The notes: generated from the letters alone by a model not told the origin. Counted from the stretch's first letter, positions 18,005 through 30,000 are shown. The stretch: 64,000 nt of DNA from Methylosinus sp. LW4 (GCF_000379125.1 NZ_KB900627.1:386703-450702); one strand, 5' to 3'. Translations and numbers: made by a program.

Positions 18005-19511
18005 CTCCGGCGAATGGCTGGACCGTGGCCGCAAGGCCGTCGCCCAGATCGATCTCGGACCGCGAGTCGAGACGATCGGTCGGGTCGAGAGCTTCGCTGA
18101 CGGAATCGCCTTCGTCTCTGGCCTGCCACAGGTCGAGCTCAATGAATTGCTGCGTTTCGAGAGCGGTCAGCTGGGCTTTGCGCTCGCGCTCGAAACAGAT
18201 CGTATCGGCGTCGTGCTTCTCGATTCGGGCGAATCCATCGAGGCCGGCGCGCGCGTCTTCGGCACTGGCGAGGTTGCGCATGCTCCGGTCGGCGAAGGCC
18301 TTCTCGGCCGCGTGGTCGATCCGCTCGGACGCCCTCTCGATGGCGGCGAGCCGATCTCCGCCGCCGCCTTTCATCCCGTCGAGCGCGACGCCCCGAGCAT
18401 CATCGCGCGCGATCTCGTGACCGAGTCGGTCGAGAGCGGCATATTAGTCGTCGACTCGATGTTCGCTCTGGGGCGCGGCCAACGCGAGCTCATCATCGGC
18501 GATCGCGCCACCGGCAAGACGTCGATCGCCATCGACGCCGTCATCAACCAGCGTCATTCGGACATCGTCTGCGTCTATGTCGCCGTCGGGCAACGGACGA
18601 CCGCGGTGGAGCGCGTGATCGAGGCGGTGAGGACGCGCGGCGCCGCAGAGCGCACGATCTTCGTCGTCGCCTCGGCCGCAGCGCCTCCCGGCCTGCAATG
18701 GATCGCGCCTTTCGCGGGAGTCACCATGGCGGAGTTCTTCCGCGATCGTGGCGGTCACGCGCTCGTCATCATCGACGATTTGACAAAGCACGCGATCACT
18801 CATCGCGAGCTCGCTCTGCTGACGCATGAGCCGCCGGGACGCGAGGCCTATCCCGGCGACATCTTCTATGTCCATGCGCGGCTGCTGGAGCGCGCCGCCA
18901 AATTGTCGAAGGAACTCGGCGGCGGCTCATTGACTGCGCTCCCGATCGCCGAGACCGACTCAGGCAATCTCTCGGCCTATATTCCGACCAATCTCATCTC
19001 CATAACCGATGGCCAGATCGTGCTCGACCGCCGCCAGTTCGCCGCCAATCGCCGTCCGGCCGTCGACGTCGGCCTCTCGGTCAGCCGCGTCGGCGGCCGC
19101 GCGCAGCCGGCGGCGCTCCGAGACGTCTCGGGAAAGCTGCGGTTGCAATATTCGCAGTTTCTCGAGCTCGAGATGTTCACGCGCTTCGGCGGCATGTCGA
19201 ACGCGCGGATCGAGCGCGACATGATCCGCGGCGAACGCATTCGGGCGCTGCTGACGCAGCCTCGTTTCACCCCTCTGCGCCTCGCCGATCAGGTCGCTCT
19301 GCTCGCCGCCTTGGACGCGGGAGTCCTCGATTCCCTGCCGGTCGCAGACATTCCTCTGCTGACGGCGAGACTGCCGGCGCATCTCGATTCCGCCGCCGCG
19401 CAAAGCGTCGCCGCGCTCGCGCATGGCGCGCCCCTCGATGCGGCGAAGCGCGCGGATCTGGCGGAGCGCGTGCGCGATCTCGCGACCGAGCTCGAGGCGA
19501 CGGCGCCATGA
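17994..19511 (+). CDS. atpA: N-ATPase subunit alpha
   Basis: 505 residues. Walker A GDRATGKT lies at about 169-176 (Q of the usual GDRQTGKT is A here). Other hallmarks are [45 protein letters not shown], and [13 protein letters not shown], which holds the arginine finger. Alpha subunits form the non-catalytic nucleotide sites of F1. It overlaps atpF by 11 bases and atpG by four. Confidence 0.96.
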   Translation: MPDDSGEWLDRGRKAVAQIDLGPRVETIGRVESFADGIAFVSGLPQVELNELLRFESGQLGFALALETDRIGVVLLDSGESIEAGARVFGTGEVAHAPVGEGLLGRVVDPLGRPLDGGEPISAAAFHPVERDAPSIIARDLVTESVESGILVVDSMFALGRGQRELIIGDRATGKTSIAIDAVINQRHSDIVCVYVAVGQRTTAVERVIEAVRTRGAAERTIFVVASAAAPPGLQWIAPFAGVTMAEFFRDRGGHALVIIDDLTKHAITHRELALLTHEPPGREAYPGDIFYVHARLLERAAKLSKELGGGSLTALPIAETDSGNLSAYIPTNLISITDGQIVLDRRQFAANRRPAVDVGLSVSRVGGRAQPAALRDVSGKLRLQYSQFLELEMFTRFGGMSNARIERDMIRGERIRALLTQPRFTPLRLADQVALLAALDAGVLDSLPVADIPLLTARLPAHLDSAAAQSVAALAHGAPLDAAKRADLAERVRDLATELEATAP

Positions 19512-20410
19512 CCGAACGCTCGAGCGACATAAAGGCGCATATCGCCGCGACCCGTCAGCTCGAAAGCGTCGTTACGGCGATGCGCGGCGTGGCTGCGGTT
19601 CGAACGCGCGAGGCTCAATCGCGTCTCGATGGCGTGCGCGCTTATGCGAAGGCCCTGGGCGAAGCGATCAGCGCAGCGCTCCCCCTGCTGGCGCGAGCGC
19701 CGCATCCGCGCAGCATGGCCAATCATCGGCCCGCATCCGACCACATCATTCTCGCCTTTTGCTCGGGACACGGATTCGTCGGCGCGTTCAACGAGCATGT
19801 TCTCGAGACGACGATGCGGCTCGCCGCCGGCGCCGGCAAAGAGCGCACGAGCGTTTTCATCGTCGGAGAGCGTGGGGCGACCCTCGCCAGAGAAAGAGGC
19901 TTGCGAGTCGACTGGACATTGCCGATGGCGTCGCGCGTCGACGACGCGCCGTCGCTCGCAGAACGGATCGCCGCCGCGCTCTATCGAAGGCTCGGCGAGC
20001 ATAGCGCGGATCGCGTGACGATCATTCACGGAAGGCCGAGCGCCGCCAGCGTCGAAATCATCCAGAGACCACTCATTCCTCTCGATCTCGCCCGCTTTCC
20101 ACCGGCGCCGCGCCTGATCCCGCCGCTCGTCGCCATTCCGCCCGAGGCGCTCATCGAGAGCTTGGCGCAAGAATATGTCTTCGCCGAATTATGCGAGGCG
20201 GCGGCGCTGTCCTTCGCCGCGGAAAACGAAGCGCGAATGCGTGCGATGATCGAGGCCCGGAGCAATGTGCAAAAGACGCTCGAAGAGCTCGAGGCCCGCC
20301 ATCGTCAAAAGCGCCAGGAGGAGATCACGGAAGAAATCGTCGAGCTCATGAGACCCGCTTCGGGAAGAGCCCGCGCTGGCGACGACGCGCGGGGCCGAAG
20401 CCGAGAGTAG
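19508..20410 (+). CDS. atpG: N-ATPase subunit gamma
   Basis: 300 residues, last gene of the operon. The N-terminal helix ([20 protein letters not shown] then [18 protein letters not shown]) and C-terminal helix ([20 protein letters not shown]) form the rotating shaft. The middle Rossmann-like domain includes [18 protein letters not shown]. The long C-terminal extension ([19 protein letters not shown]) is basic at its end. No rho-independent terminator with a T-tract was found before the convergent FMN reductase gene 151 bases further on. Confidence 0.92.
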   Translation: MTERSSDIKAHIAATRQLESVVTAMRGVAAVRTREAQSRLDGVRAYAKALGEAISAALPLLARAPHPRSMANHRPASDHIILAFCSGHGFVGAFNEHVLETTMRLAAGAGKERTSVFIVGERGATLARERGLRVDWTLPMASRVDDAPSLAERIAAALYRRLGEHSADRVTIIHGRPSAASVEIIQRPLIPLDLARFPPAPRLIPPLVAIPPEALIESLAQEYVFAELCEAAALSFAAENEARMRAMIEARSNVQKTLEELEARHRQKRQEEITEEIVELMRPASGRARAGDDARGRSRE

Positions 20411-20561
20411 ACGATCTTTTTCAACGCGGGCGCTTCGGCCGCGCGTGATCGTAGCTCGCTCGCATTCGGCGCCGGGCGAAGCGATTTCGCCGCGGCGCGC
20501 TTCGACTCGAGCGAACTCCGTGATCGATCTCGAACACGCGTGACGGAGCCCATCGTCAATT

Positions 20562-21119
20562 TCATGCCTCGGAATTTTTGATCGTGATCGCTTCAATGAA
20601 CGCTCGCAACGCCTCGCCGAGTCGGTCCGACAGATCGGGATCGGACACGATTTCGTTCGCGCCCAGATTTCTTCCGACGCCGGCGATCGGCGCGGTGACG
20701 GACGCCTCCTCGATCAAGCACGCCGACATGGTCGCGAGGATCTCGCGAAGTTGCGCATCCGAGTGGACGGCGCGGGGCGCCGCATTGATCAATGCGACTG
20801 GCTTTCCTGGAAACTCCAGACTGCCCACGAGCCAATCGAGGGCGTTTTTCAGGGAGCCTGCGACGCCGTGAGCATATTCCGGCGAGCAGATGAGGAGCCC
20901 GTCCGAAAGACCGACCTCTCGCCGCAATTCGCGGACTTCTCGAGGGAGGGAATCGGACGCTTCGCTACGATCCAGGTCTGGATTGAAGTGCGGCAGGCCC
21001 GCCAACCCTTCAAAAAGAACGACTTTCACGCCTGCCGGCGCGAGTCTCGCCATCGCCTCCAAAGCGGAGGTATTCGACGAATTGGCGCGCAAGCTGCCAG
21101 AGATGGCGAGGAGCCGCAT
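20562..21119 (-). CDS. NADPH-dependent FMN reductase family protein
   Basis: 185 residues from the ATG at 21119, preceded by AGGAAAG; the frame is open upstream but the flavodoxin-like fold begins here. Motifs are LLAISGSLRANSSNTSALEA (phosphate loop for FMN), SDGLLICSPEYAHGVAGSLK and NALDWLVGSLEFPGKP, as in the chromate/FMN/azoreductase group. It could supply reduced FMN to the alkanesulfonate monooxygenase SsuD encoded at 35 kb, the role of SsuE in other bacteria; that pairing is inferred from context. It is convergent with atpG and divergent from an RND gene. Confidence 0.88.
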   Translation of the reverse strand: MRLLAISGSLRANSSNTSALEAMARLAPAGVKVVLFEGLAGLPHFNPDLDRSEASDSLPREVRELRREVGLSDGLLICSPEYAHGVAGSLKNALDWLVGSLEFPGKPVALINAAPRAVHSDAQLREILATMSACLIEEASVTAPIAGVGRNLGANEIVSDPDLSDRLGEALRAFIEAITIKNSEA

Positions 21120-21433
21120 GTTCTTTCCTGCAAGTGAGAAGCGTCTTCGATCGAGAAAGCCGGACGGCGAGCGCCGCCCGATCGCCGAGGAACGCACAGT
21201 CGTTAATCGAGCCCGGCTCATCTGTCGAATGAGAGCATTTCGCCTCGCAATACGGTCCGTCAGAGCGTCGGCCCTGCCAATGGGCTCGGTTCGATCCTTG
21301 CCAAGCCGCCCGACTGCGGATATGCATACCAGCCTACTAGAGTTTGGTTTCGGCGCAGGCCCCGGTTGAGACGTATGAGCGACGAAGCGCCATGCGCCTT
21401 CACAGCGCGCCGCCGCGTTTTTCGTTTTCGACA
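21120..21433. promoter_or_regulatory. Divergent region between FMN reductase and RND transporter 1 genes
   Basis: 314 bases without a supported gene. It contains an eight-base palindrome TATGCATA at 21321-21328 and CTACTAG at about 21334-21340, close to where a promoter for the RND gene would lie. Arginine-rich open frames here are not convincing. Confidence 0.35.
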
Positions 21434-24400
21434 ATGGATTTTCTTCAAAAAGCGATTACCCGCCCCGTGGCGACGACGCTCCTGACCCTCGGCTGCATGC
21501 TGCTGGGTCTCAGCGCATTCTTCTATTTGTCGATCGCGCCCTTTCCGCAGGTCGACTATCCGACGATCTATGTTTCCGCGACGATGCCCGGCGCAGGGCC
21601 GGAAACGATGGCCTCCTCCGTGGCGACGCCGCTCGAGCGGCATTTGGGCCGGATCGCGGACGTTCGGGAAATTTCGTCGTCCAGCATCTCCGGCATGTCG
21701 TCGGTCTTCCTCGAATTCGGGCTCGCCCGCAGCGTGGACGGCGCGGCGCGCGACGTTCAGGCCGCGATAAATTCGGCGCGGGTAGATTTGCCCGCGGCGT
21801 TACGCGCCAATCCGACCTATACCAAGGCCAACCCTGGCGAGAATCCGATCTTCATTCTCGCCTTGACTTCGACCAAGCTGTCCCAGAGCGCGATCTACGA
21901 CGCCGCGACGGTCGTTCTCCAGCAGAAGCTCGCGCAGGTGGAAGGCGTGGGGCGCGTCCTGATCGTCGGCGCCTCGCTTCCCGGCGTTCGCATCGAGCTC
22001 AACCCCAGCCTCGTCGCCAAATATGGAGTAGCGCTCGAAGACGTTCGTGCGGCGATCGCCGCGGCGAATGTCAGCCCTCCGAAAGGGGCGTTGGAGCACA
22101 ATGAGAGCCGGCTGCAGATTTACGCAAATGATCAGATCTTCAAAGCCGCCGATTACCGAGACATCATCGTCGCGACCCGCGACGGCGGACCCATTCGTCT
22201 CGTAGACATCGCCGATGTCGTCGACTCGGTCGAGGATCTGCGCACCATGGGCCTTTGCAATGGCTCGCCCGCGGTGCAGGTCATTCTCTACCGGCAGCCG
22301 GGCGCGAATATGGTCGAGACCGTCGATCGCGTGCGTTCGCTGCTGCCCGCGCTCTCGCAGGCGCTGCCCGGCGATCTGCAGATCGACGTCGTTCAAGACA
22401 GGACGCTCACGATTCGCAATTCTCTGCATGAGCTCGAGCTCGCCCTGCTGATCGCCATCGTCCTCGTCATTGTGGTCGTCTTCATGTTTCTGCGCGACGT
22501 GAAAGTGACGCTGATCTCGACCATCACGATCCCGGCGACATTGTCGACGACCTTCGCGCTCATGCACGCTTTCGGCTATTCGATCAATAATTTGTCCTTG
22601 ATGGCGCTCACCATTGCGACAGGCGTGATCGTCGATGACGCGATCGTCGTCGTCGAATGCGCGATGCGGCGCATCAACGCCGGGGAGCATCCATTCCACG
22701 CTGCGACGGAGAGCGTGCGAGAGACGGCCTTCACCATCGTCGCGATGAGTCTCTCGCTCGTCGCGGTCTTTCTCCCCGTGTCGTTTCTCGACGGCGTCAT
22801 CGGACGCATGTTGCGTGAATTCGCGGTCGTTTTGACGGTGGCGATCGTCATATCGATGGTCTTGTCCCTCACAACGACGCCTATGCTATGCGCCCATCTT
22901 CTTCGCGGGCGCGCAGCTCGGCCCGGCGGGCGGGCGTGGGACAGGTTGACCAAGGCTTATTCGTTCTCGCTTTCGGCGATGATCGTGCGGCCGGTCTCGA
23001 CATTGGCGGCGTTGTGCGGCGTCGTCATCCTCAACTTCTACCTGTTCGCCCTGATCCCAAAGAGCCTGTTTCCATTCCAGGATACAGGACGCGTGCGCGG
23101 CACGATCATCGCCGATCAGGGCGCCTCCTACGCGGTGATGGCGCGCAAGCTCGAGCAGACGATCGGGATCCTTCAGAAAGACCCCGACGTCTTCGCTGCG
23201 ACCGGGACGATCGGCGGAAATCTCAATGGGCCGACATCCAACAATCGCGCCGACCTTCTGGTCTGGCTGAAGCCACGGCCGACGCGAAGCGCTTCAGCCG
23301 ATGAGGTGATTGCGCGCTTGCGCGCTCCCTTACGGCAAATCAGCGGAGCGACCATCGCGCTTCGATCCGTTCAGGATCTCGCTTTCACCGTCGCGTCGGG
23401 AACGGCCAATTACACCTATATTTTAAAATCTGACGATCTCGACACGCTGCGACTTTGGGCGCCCCGGCTGACGGAGGCTCTTGCGGCCGGCGGTCGGCTG
23501 CTCGATGTCGTCTCCGATCAGCAAGACAAAAGTCCACAGACGCGGCTCGAAATCGATCGCGCCGCCGCCGCGCGCCTCAATCTCACTGCAGCCGATATCG
23601 ATAAGGAGCTCTATGACGCCTTCGGCCAGCGTCATGCGTCGACGCTCTATGCTGCGCTCAATCAATATCATGTGGTCGTAGAGCTCGCTCCCCGATTTGC
23701 CGTGGGCCAGCGATCGCTCGAGAACTTCTTTTTTCTTCCTCCTGACGCAGGGTCGCGCGCCTCGAGCCGAAGCACGCCGCCAGCGGCCCGGGCGCCGGCG
23801 CGCGCAGTCCCGCTCGCGCAGCTCGGGCGCCTCACGCCGGTCGTCGCGCCGATCGCCATCAATCACTGGAGCGGATCGGCTTCGGTCGGGATCTCATTCA
23901 GCCTTCCTCCAAACGAATCGGTCGCCAGCGCGGCCTCCTTCATTCGGGAGACCTTGGCGCGCATCGGGGCTCCGCCATCGATTCATGGCGAGCTGTTCAC
24001 GCCGACAGGCGCATTCGAAGGGATATTTGGAAGCTACGGATTTCTGCTCTTCGGTGCGATTGCGACCGTGTACATCATCCTCGGCGTGCTCTACGAGAGC
24101 TACCTCCATCCGGTAACGATCTTGTCGACGCTTCCATCGGCCGGCGTCGGGGCGGCTCTCGCGCTCATGTCGACGAAGACCGACCTGTCGCTCTTCGCCA
24201 TGATCGGCCTGCTCATGCTGACCGGCGTGGCGATGAAAAACGCGATCATAATGATCGACGTCGCGCTGGCGGCGCAGCGCTCCACGGGGCTCGACGCGGC
24301 GCTGGCCATAGAACGCGCCAGCGTCGAGCGGCTTCGGCCGATCATGATGACGACGGCGATCGCTTTTTTCAGTGCGCTGCCCCTGGCGCTCGGCAATGGG

Positions 24401-24541
24401 GAGGGCGCCGAAATTCGGCAGCCGCTCGGCATATCGATCGCCGGGGGCGTAATTTCGAGCCTGCTGCTCACTTTATACATTACCCCGGTCGTCTATGTGC
24501 TCATCGACCGGCTGGCGCATTCCCGCGCAGGCCGATCATGA
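21434..24541 (+). CDS. RND transporter 1, HAE1/MdtBC-like
   Basis: 1035 residues from the ATG at 21434. That start lines up with both other RND proteins of this window (MDFLQKAITRPVATTLLTLG); ATG 21392 and TTG 21344 are alternatives. It has the usual twelve membrane helices and two large periplasmic loops. The proton-relay aspartates are in GVIVDDAIVVVE (helix 4) and the lysine in AMKNAIIMID (helix 10). An extra proline/alanine/arginine-rich insert (SRSTPPAARAPARAVP) lies in the second loop. RND pumps normally need a membrane-fusion protein and an outer membrane channel, neither encoded nearby. The gene ends 44 bases before the convergent sulfatase 1. Substrate unknown. Confidence 0.92.
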   Translation: MDFLQKAITRPVATTLLTLGCMLLGLSAFFYLSIAPFPQVDYPTIYVSATMPGAGPETMASSVATPLERHLGRIADVREISSSSISGMSSVFLEFGLARSVDGAARDVQAAINSARVDLPAALRANPTYTKANPGENPIFILALTSTKLSQSAIYDAATVVLQQKLAQVEGVGRVLIVGASLPGVRIELNPSLVAKYGVALEDVRAAIAAANVSPPKGALEHNESRLQIYANDQIFKAADYRDIIVATRDGGPIRLVDIADVVDSVEDLRTMGLCNGSPAVQVILYRQPGANMVETVDRVRSLLPALSQALPGDLQIDVVQDRTLTIRNSLHELELALLIAIVLVIVVVFMFLRDVKVTLISTITIPATLSTTFALMHAFGYSINNLSLMALTIATGVIVDDAIVVVECAMRRINAGEHPFHAATESVRETAFTIVAMSLSLVAVFLPVSFLDGVIGRMLREFAVVLTVAIVISMVLSLTTTPMLCAHLLRGRAARPGGRAWDRLTKAYSFSLSAMIVRPVSTLAALCGVVILNFYLFALIPKSLFPFQDTGRVRGTIIADQGASYAVMARKLEQTIGILQKDPDVFAATGTIGGNLNGPTSNNRADLLVWLKPRPTRSASADEVIARLRAPLRQISGATIALRSVQDLAFTVASGTANYTYILKSDDLDTLRLWAPRLTEALAAGGRLLDVVSDQQDKSPQTRLEIDRAAAARLNLTAADIDKELYDAFGQRHASTLYAALNQYHVVVELAPRFAVGQRSLENFFFLPPDAGSRASSRSTPPAARAPARAVPLAQLGRLTPVVAPIAINHWSGSASVGISFSLPPNESVASAASFIRETLARIGAPPSIHGELFTPTGAFEGIFGSYGFLLFGAIATVYIILGVLYESYLHPVTILSTLPSAGVGAALALMSTKTDLSLFAMIGLLMLTGVAMKNAIIMIDVALAAQRSTGLDAALAIERASVERLRPIMMTTAIAFFSALPLALGNGEGAEIRQPLGISIAGGVISSLLLTLYITPVVYVLIDRLAHSRAGRS

Positions 24542-24585
24542 CGACGCGCTCGTTCCACGCGGCTTCCAAGCAACAGAAGGTCGCC

Positions 24586-26961
24586 CTATTTTTTCAGGTC
24601 GATCTCCACTTTTTCCACTCGTCCCGTAAAGGCGAAGGGCGAGGCGTAATCGGGCGACACCGGCGAGCCGAGATCCTTGCCTATGTCCAAGGTCTCGGTG
24701 CCGATGCTTCGAAATCCGCCGAACAAGCTCAAATGGCCGCTCGCGACCTCCTCGCCATTGACGGCCAATCTCGCTCTGCCAGGCCGCGCCTTTGCGACGA
24801 GCGCCGAGGAGAGAAGGCCTTTGGCGGCTTCGGTCAGCGAAAAATCGACGTCGAACTCATAGAGGATCGTGACCTTGCCGCGCGGCAGAGGCTTCGATGC
24901 GACGAGCTTCTCCAGCGTCTGACCGAACAGATTGTTCTGATAGATGAGCTTGCCGTCCTTGACATAGAGGGAATAGCCGCCGTGTCGGCCGCCCTCGGCG
25001 ACGATCACGCCTTCCGCTCCGCCGTCCTCATTGTCGATCGCCGCGGTGATCTTATGGCTGCGCGCGCTAATGTCGGGGAGAATACGCGTGGGCAGGCGCT
25101 CGACGCCCTCATAGAGCACGAAATGCGTCTTGCCGGCGGCAGGCGAGGGGAATGTGTCGGGATCGGGGATCGGCACGAGCGGAAAGACGGCGTTGCGGCG
25201 CGCCTCGCGGTCGAATTCCGCTTTCAGCTCGGCGAGCTTTTTGGGGTTTTTCTCGGCGAGATCGTGAGCCTGCGAAAAATCCTCGTCGACGTGATAGAGT
25301 TCCCATTTGTCGTTTTCGAAGCCGCCGCGGAACAGCCGCGCCAGATTGGTGAAGGCCTCCCAGGGGGCATAGCGCCGCGCTCCGGCGACCCAGCCATCCT
25401 TATAGATCGCGCGATTGCCGAAAATCTCGAAATATTGCTCGCGATGCGCGCTCTTGGCCGAAGGATCCGCGAAGCTCGGCAGCAGGCTCGCGCCTTCCAA
25501 CGGCAATTGCGAGACGCCATCGACCTTTTCTGGAAAAGTGACGCCGGCGGCCGCGTAAATGGTCGGCGCAATGTCGTTGACATGGCCGAACTGGCTGCGG
25601 ATCGCCTGCGTCTCGGCGACATGGCCCGGCCATGACACGACGAGAGGATTGCGCGTGCCGCCGAAATGCGAGGCGATCTGCTTCATCCATTGAAAGGGCG
25701 TGGTAGTCGCCCAGGACCAGCCGGCGGCGTAGTGATTGTCATAGAGCGGGCTGCCGAGATCCGCGAAATGCTGCAATTGAAAAGCGACCTCGGTATTGGA
25801 GCCCTGCAGAGTGCCGAGATTGCTGTCCGAGCCGTTCAAGCCGCCCTCCGCGCTCCCGCCATTGTCGCCGACGATGTAGAAGACCAGCGTATCCTCGGCG
25901 CGGCCTTCGTCGCCCAAAGCCTTCAGCAGACGTCCGACCTCGTGATCTGTATGGGAGAGAAAGGCCGAATAGACTTCCATCTGCCGCGCGAAAAGCCGTT
26001 TTTGATCCGCGGTCAGCGACTCCCAAGCGGGCAGTCCCTCGGGACGCGGCGTCAATTCGGCGCCGGCCGGAATGACGCCGAGCGCCTTCTGGCGGGCGAA
26101 GCTCTCCTCGCGCAGCCTGTCCCAGCCCTGGTCGAACCGGCCTTTGTATTTGTCGATCCACTCTTTCGGCACATGGTGCGGCGCATGGGTCGCGCCGGTC
26201 GCGAAATAGAGAAAGAACGGCTTGTCCGGCGCGACCGCCTCGTGATTGTGCAGCCATTTGATCGCATCGTCGACGAGATCGGTGGTCAGATGATAGCCTT
26301 GCTCGGGCTTTTTCGTCGGCTCGACGGCGACCGTGCCGCGATAGAGCTGCGGCTCCCATTGACTGGTCTCGCCGGCCTGAAAGCCATAGAAATATTCGAA
26401 GCCCAATCCGGTCGGCCAATGGTCGAACGGCCCGACCGGCGAAATTTCCCACAGCGGCGTATTGTGCCATTTTCCAAAAGCCGCGGTGCTGTATCCGTTG
26501 AGGCGCAGCACTCGGGCGATCGAGGCGGTCTCGCTCTTCCAGACAGAATTATAAGCAGGATAGCCCGTGGCGATATCCGCGAGATTTCCGAACCCGACCT
26601 GATGCTGATTGCGGCCGGTGAGCAGCGAGGCGCGCGTCGGCGAGCAGAGCGCCGTGGTGTGGAACTGGTTGTAGCGCAGGCCGTGCGCCGCGAGCCTGTC
26701 CAGCTCCGGCGTCTGCGCCGCGCCGCCGAAAGTCGAGGAGGCGGAAAATCCGACGTCGTCGAGCAGGATCACAATGACATTCGGCGCGCCTTTGCGCGGC
26801 TGAACCGGCTGTGGAAAGGCGGGAACCGATTTCTCGCGCGTCTCGGCGACAACGCCCGAGAAAGGCGCATCCGGCTTCGGCAAAACCTCCGCGCGACTGT
26901 TCGCCGGCATCGAGGCGAGGCCGAAAAGGAGGGAGCTGAGAAATGGGATCGATCTCCGCAT
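24586..26961 (-). CDS. Arylsulfatase 1 (formylglycine type, long form)
   Basis: 791 residues. The ATG at 26961 is chosen because GGAGG lies seven bases upstream and a signal peptide follows (RRSIPFLSSLLFGLASMPA). The core starts GAPNVIVILLDDVGFSASST, with the metal-binding DD, and has CSPTR (C106-R110), whose cysteine is converted to formylglycine in active sulfatases, then ASLLTGRNQHQVGFG. KWHNTP and YFATGATHAPHHVP hold further active-site lysine and histidines. About 180 extra C-terminal residues look like a beta-sandwich (VIVAEGGRHGGYSLYVKDGK). It releases sulfate from sulfate esters in the periplasm. It is closely related to the sulfatase at 43309-45630. No formylglycine-generating enzyme gene is in the window. 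Confidence 0.95.
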   Translation of the reverse strand: MRRSIPFLSSLLFGLASMPANSRAEVLPKPDAPFSGVVAETREKSVPAFPQPVQPRKGAPNVIVILLDDVGFSASSTFGGAAQTPELDRLAAHGLRYNQFHTTALCSPTRASLLTGRNQHQVGFGNLADIATGYPAYNSVWKSETASIARVLRLNGYSTAAFGKWHNTPLWEISPVGPFDHWPTGLGFEYFYGFQAGETSQWEPQLYRGTVAVEPTKKPEQGYHLTTDLVDDAIKWLHNHEAVAPDKPFFLYFATGATHAPHHVPKEWIDKYKGRFDQGWDRLREESFARQKALGVIPAGAELTPRPEGLPAWESLTADQKRLFARQMEVYSAFLSHTDHEVGRLLKALGDEGRAEDTLVFYIVGDNGGSAEGGLNGSDSNLGTLQGSNTEVAFQLQHFADLGSPLYDNHYAAGWSWATTTPFQWMKQIASHFGGTRNPLVVSWPGHVAETQAIRSQFGHVNDIAPTIYAAAGVTFPEKVDGVSQLPLEGASLLPSFADPSAKSAHREQYFEIFGNRAIYKDGWVAGARRYAPWEAFTNLARLFRGGFENDKWELYHVDEDFSQAHDLAEKNPKKLAELKAEFDREARRNAVFPLVPIPDPDTFPSPAAGKTHFVLYEGVERLPTRILPDISARSHKITAAIDNEDGGAEGVIVAEGGRHGGYSLYVKDGKLIYQNNLFGQTLEKLVASKPLPRGKVTILYEFDVDFSLTEAAKGLLSSALVAKARPGRARLAVNGEEVASGHLSLFGGFRSIGTETLDIGKDLGSPVSPDYASPFAFTGRVEKVEIDLKK

Positions 26962-26989
26962 GGCGCGCCTCCAAACAATCATCACCAGC

Positions 26990-27020
26990 AAATTGGTCGT
27001 ATTTATGGTAATATGTCAAT
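26990..27020 (-). promoter_or_regulatory. AT-rich promoter-like segment upstream of arylsulfatase 1
   Basis: The complement reads TTGACATATTACCATAAATA, about 35-60 bases before the start codon. TTGACA with a downstream AT-rich stretch could serve as a promoter, and the block stands out from the surrounding G+C-rich DNA. It is one of several such segments in front of sulfur genes. Confidence 0.4.
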
Positions 27021-27074
27021 GATGACGGCCGGCGCGCAGGCGCAGCCGATTCCTGACGACATGCGCGAGCTTCA

Positions 27075-30000
27075 TCACGAGCGCTCGTCGAGCCGTATCT
27101 CTCGGGAAACGCGTCCGGCGCCTCGTCGCATCAACGAGAGCCGGCTCTGCAGCCGATCGATGTAGAGATAGATGACTGGCGTCGTATAGAGGGTCAGGAA
27201 TTGACTGACGATCAGCCCGCCTATGACCGCGATGCCGAGCGGCCTGCGAATCTCCGATCCTTCCCCGGTTCCGAAAGCCAAGGGCAGCGCGCTCAGCAGA
27301 GCCACGACCGTGGTCATCAGAATCGGCCGGAACCGGCAGGCGCAGGCCTGTCGTATGGCCTCTGCGGCGCCGGCTCCGGTGCGACGTTTCACATCGACCG
27401 CGAAGTCCACGAGCATGATCGCATTCTTCTTCACAATTCCGATCAGCAGCAGCACGCCGATCATGGCCACTATGCTCAAATCTGTCTTGCAGGCCATGAG
27501 AGCGAGGAGAGCGCCGACGCCGGCCGACGGCGCCGTCGACAAAATCGTGATCGGATATAAAAAGCTCTCATAGAGAATCCCGAGCACGATATAGACCGTG
27601 ATGAGCGCCGCCGCGACCAGCAGAGGCTGATTGGAGAGCGCGTCCTGATAGCTCGCCGCCGTGCCTGCGAAAACGCCATGAATTGCCGCGGGCGTTCCGA
27701 TCGCCTCCATCGTCTCCGTGATCGCGCGCGTCGCATCGCTGAGCGATTTGCCTTCCGAGAGGTTGAAGGAGATGGTGATCGCGGCAAAATTGCCCTGATG
27801 ATTGACTTGCAACGGCGTCTTGCCGCCGGCGAGCCGGCTGAACGCCGGCAAAGGCACCATCGTATCGGCGCTCGCATTCACCGCAGTGCCGACCGCATCA
27901 TTGCTGCGAACGGTATAGACCTGCGCCGCCGCGCCGAGCGAGCTTCCTCTGAGCGTCGCGCTCGCACCCAGATAGAGCTCGTCGAGCGCATTGACCGAAT
28001 CGCGATATTGCGGCGCCACCTCCATGACGACATGATATTGGTTGAGCGGCTCGTATATGGTGGACACCTGTCGTTGACCGAAGGCGTCGTAGAGCGTGTT
28101 GTCGATCTGCGCGGACGTGAGCTTGAAGCGCGACGCCGTGGAGCGAACGACATGTACGCTGGTCTGCAATCCCTTGTCCTGCTGATCCGAGCTGACGTCC
28201 TGCAGCACGGGATTTCGGCGTAGCGCCTCGGTCACTTTCGGCGCCCAGCTCTGGAGCTCGTCCAAATCGTCCGATTGCAAGGTGAACTGATAGAGAGCAT
28301 TGCTCGGACGTCCGCCGATGCGCACGTCTTGCGTCGATTGGAGATACAGGGTCGCGCCGCTGAGCTTGGCGAGCTTCGGACGCAGCCTCGCGATGATCTC
28401 GTCCGCCGAGACGCCGCGTTCCCGCAGCGGCTTCAATGTGACCTGCATGTCGGCGACATTCACCGAGCCGCTGGGTCCATAAGAGCTTCCACCGATCGTT
28501 CCGGCGACCGTCTCGATCGCCGGATCGCTCCTCAGAGCAGCGATGAACTGCTCGAGCTTCGTCCTCATGAGCGAAAAGGAGACGCTCTGGTCGGCGACCA
28601 AGGCTCCGCTCATGCGGCCGGTGTCCTGCGTCGGAAAAAAGCCTTTTGGAATGATCGTCAGGAGATGAAAGTTGAGCCCGACCGTCGCCAGCAACGCGAG
28701 CATCGTCAGGCGCGGTCGGCGAAGCGCGAATTCGAGAGAATGCTCATAGCTCCTTTGCAGCGCCGCCAAAATCCATTCGCTGGCGCGGAGCATTCGAGAG
28801 GACGATCGTGGAGAATGCGCGCGCATGAGCTGCGCGCATAGCATGGGCGTCGCCGTGATCGAAAGAGCGAGCGAGATGAGGATCGCAACCGACAGGGTAA
28901 CGGCGAACTCGTGCAACATACGGCCGACGAAGCCGCCCATGAACAGGATGGGGATGAACACTGCGATCAGAGACAGGCTCATGGACAGCACGGTCGACAT
29001 GACTTCGCGGCTTCCGTCGATGACGGCGCGCAACCGTGTCGCTCCCGACTCTATGTGACGAACGACATTCTCGACGACGACGATCGCATCATCGACAATG
29101 AAGCCCGTGGCGATCGTCAACGCCATGAGCGAGAGATTGTCGAGCGTGTAATCGAGCAAATACATCGCCCCGAACGAGCCGATCAGCGAGACGATCACCG
29201 ATATTCCCGGGACGAGGGTGGCGCGCCAATCGCGCAGGAAGAGAAACACCACAAATATCACCAGCGCGACCGCGATGACGAGGCTCTGCTCGACCTCGTG
29301 CAGCGATGTGCGTATCGTCAATGTTCGATCGCGCATGACGCGCATCTCGGCTCCGGCGGGCAGCGCGGCGTTGAGCGCGGGCAGCAGGGCTCTGATCGCA
29401 TCGACGATCTCGATATTGTTCGCCCCCGGCGCGCGGGAGACATTCACCTGAATTCCAGGCTCGTCGTTGACGAGCCCGAAGCTGCGGCTGTCCTCGACGG
29501 AGTCGACGACCTCCGCCAAATCGCTCAACCGTATCGTCGCGCCGCTGCGATACGCGACCACGAGACCCGTGTAATCATCGGCGCGACGCTGCTGATCGTT
29601 GCAGTAGATTTGCAGACGCCGCTCATCGACCGTCACCGCCCCTTTTGGAGCGTTGTAATTGGTCGCGGCGAGCGCAGCGCGGACGTCTTCCAGCGAAATT
29701 CCATATTTGAAGAGCGCATGCGGATTGAGCTCGACGCGAACCGCCGGCAGCGCGCCGCCGCTCACCGAGACCTGGCTGACGCCCGGAACTTGCGCGAGCT
29801 TTTGCTGCAATATGTTGGACGCGGCGTCGAACAGCTGACCCTGCGTGAGCCGGCTCGATGTGAGCGACAGCGTCAGGACCGGGACATCTGCGGGACCTGA
29901 CGCCCTCGTCGTCGGATTATTGCGCAGCGATGTCGGCAGATCCGCGCGAGCGGCGGCGATCGCCGCCTGAACGTCGCGTTGCGCGCCATTGATGTCGCGA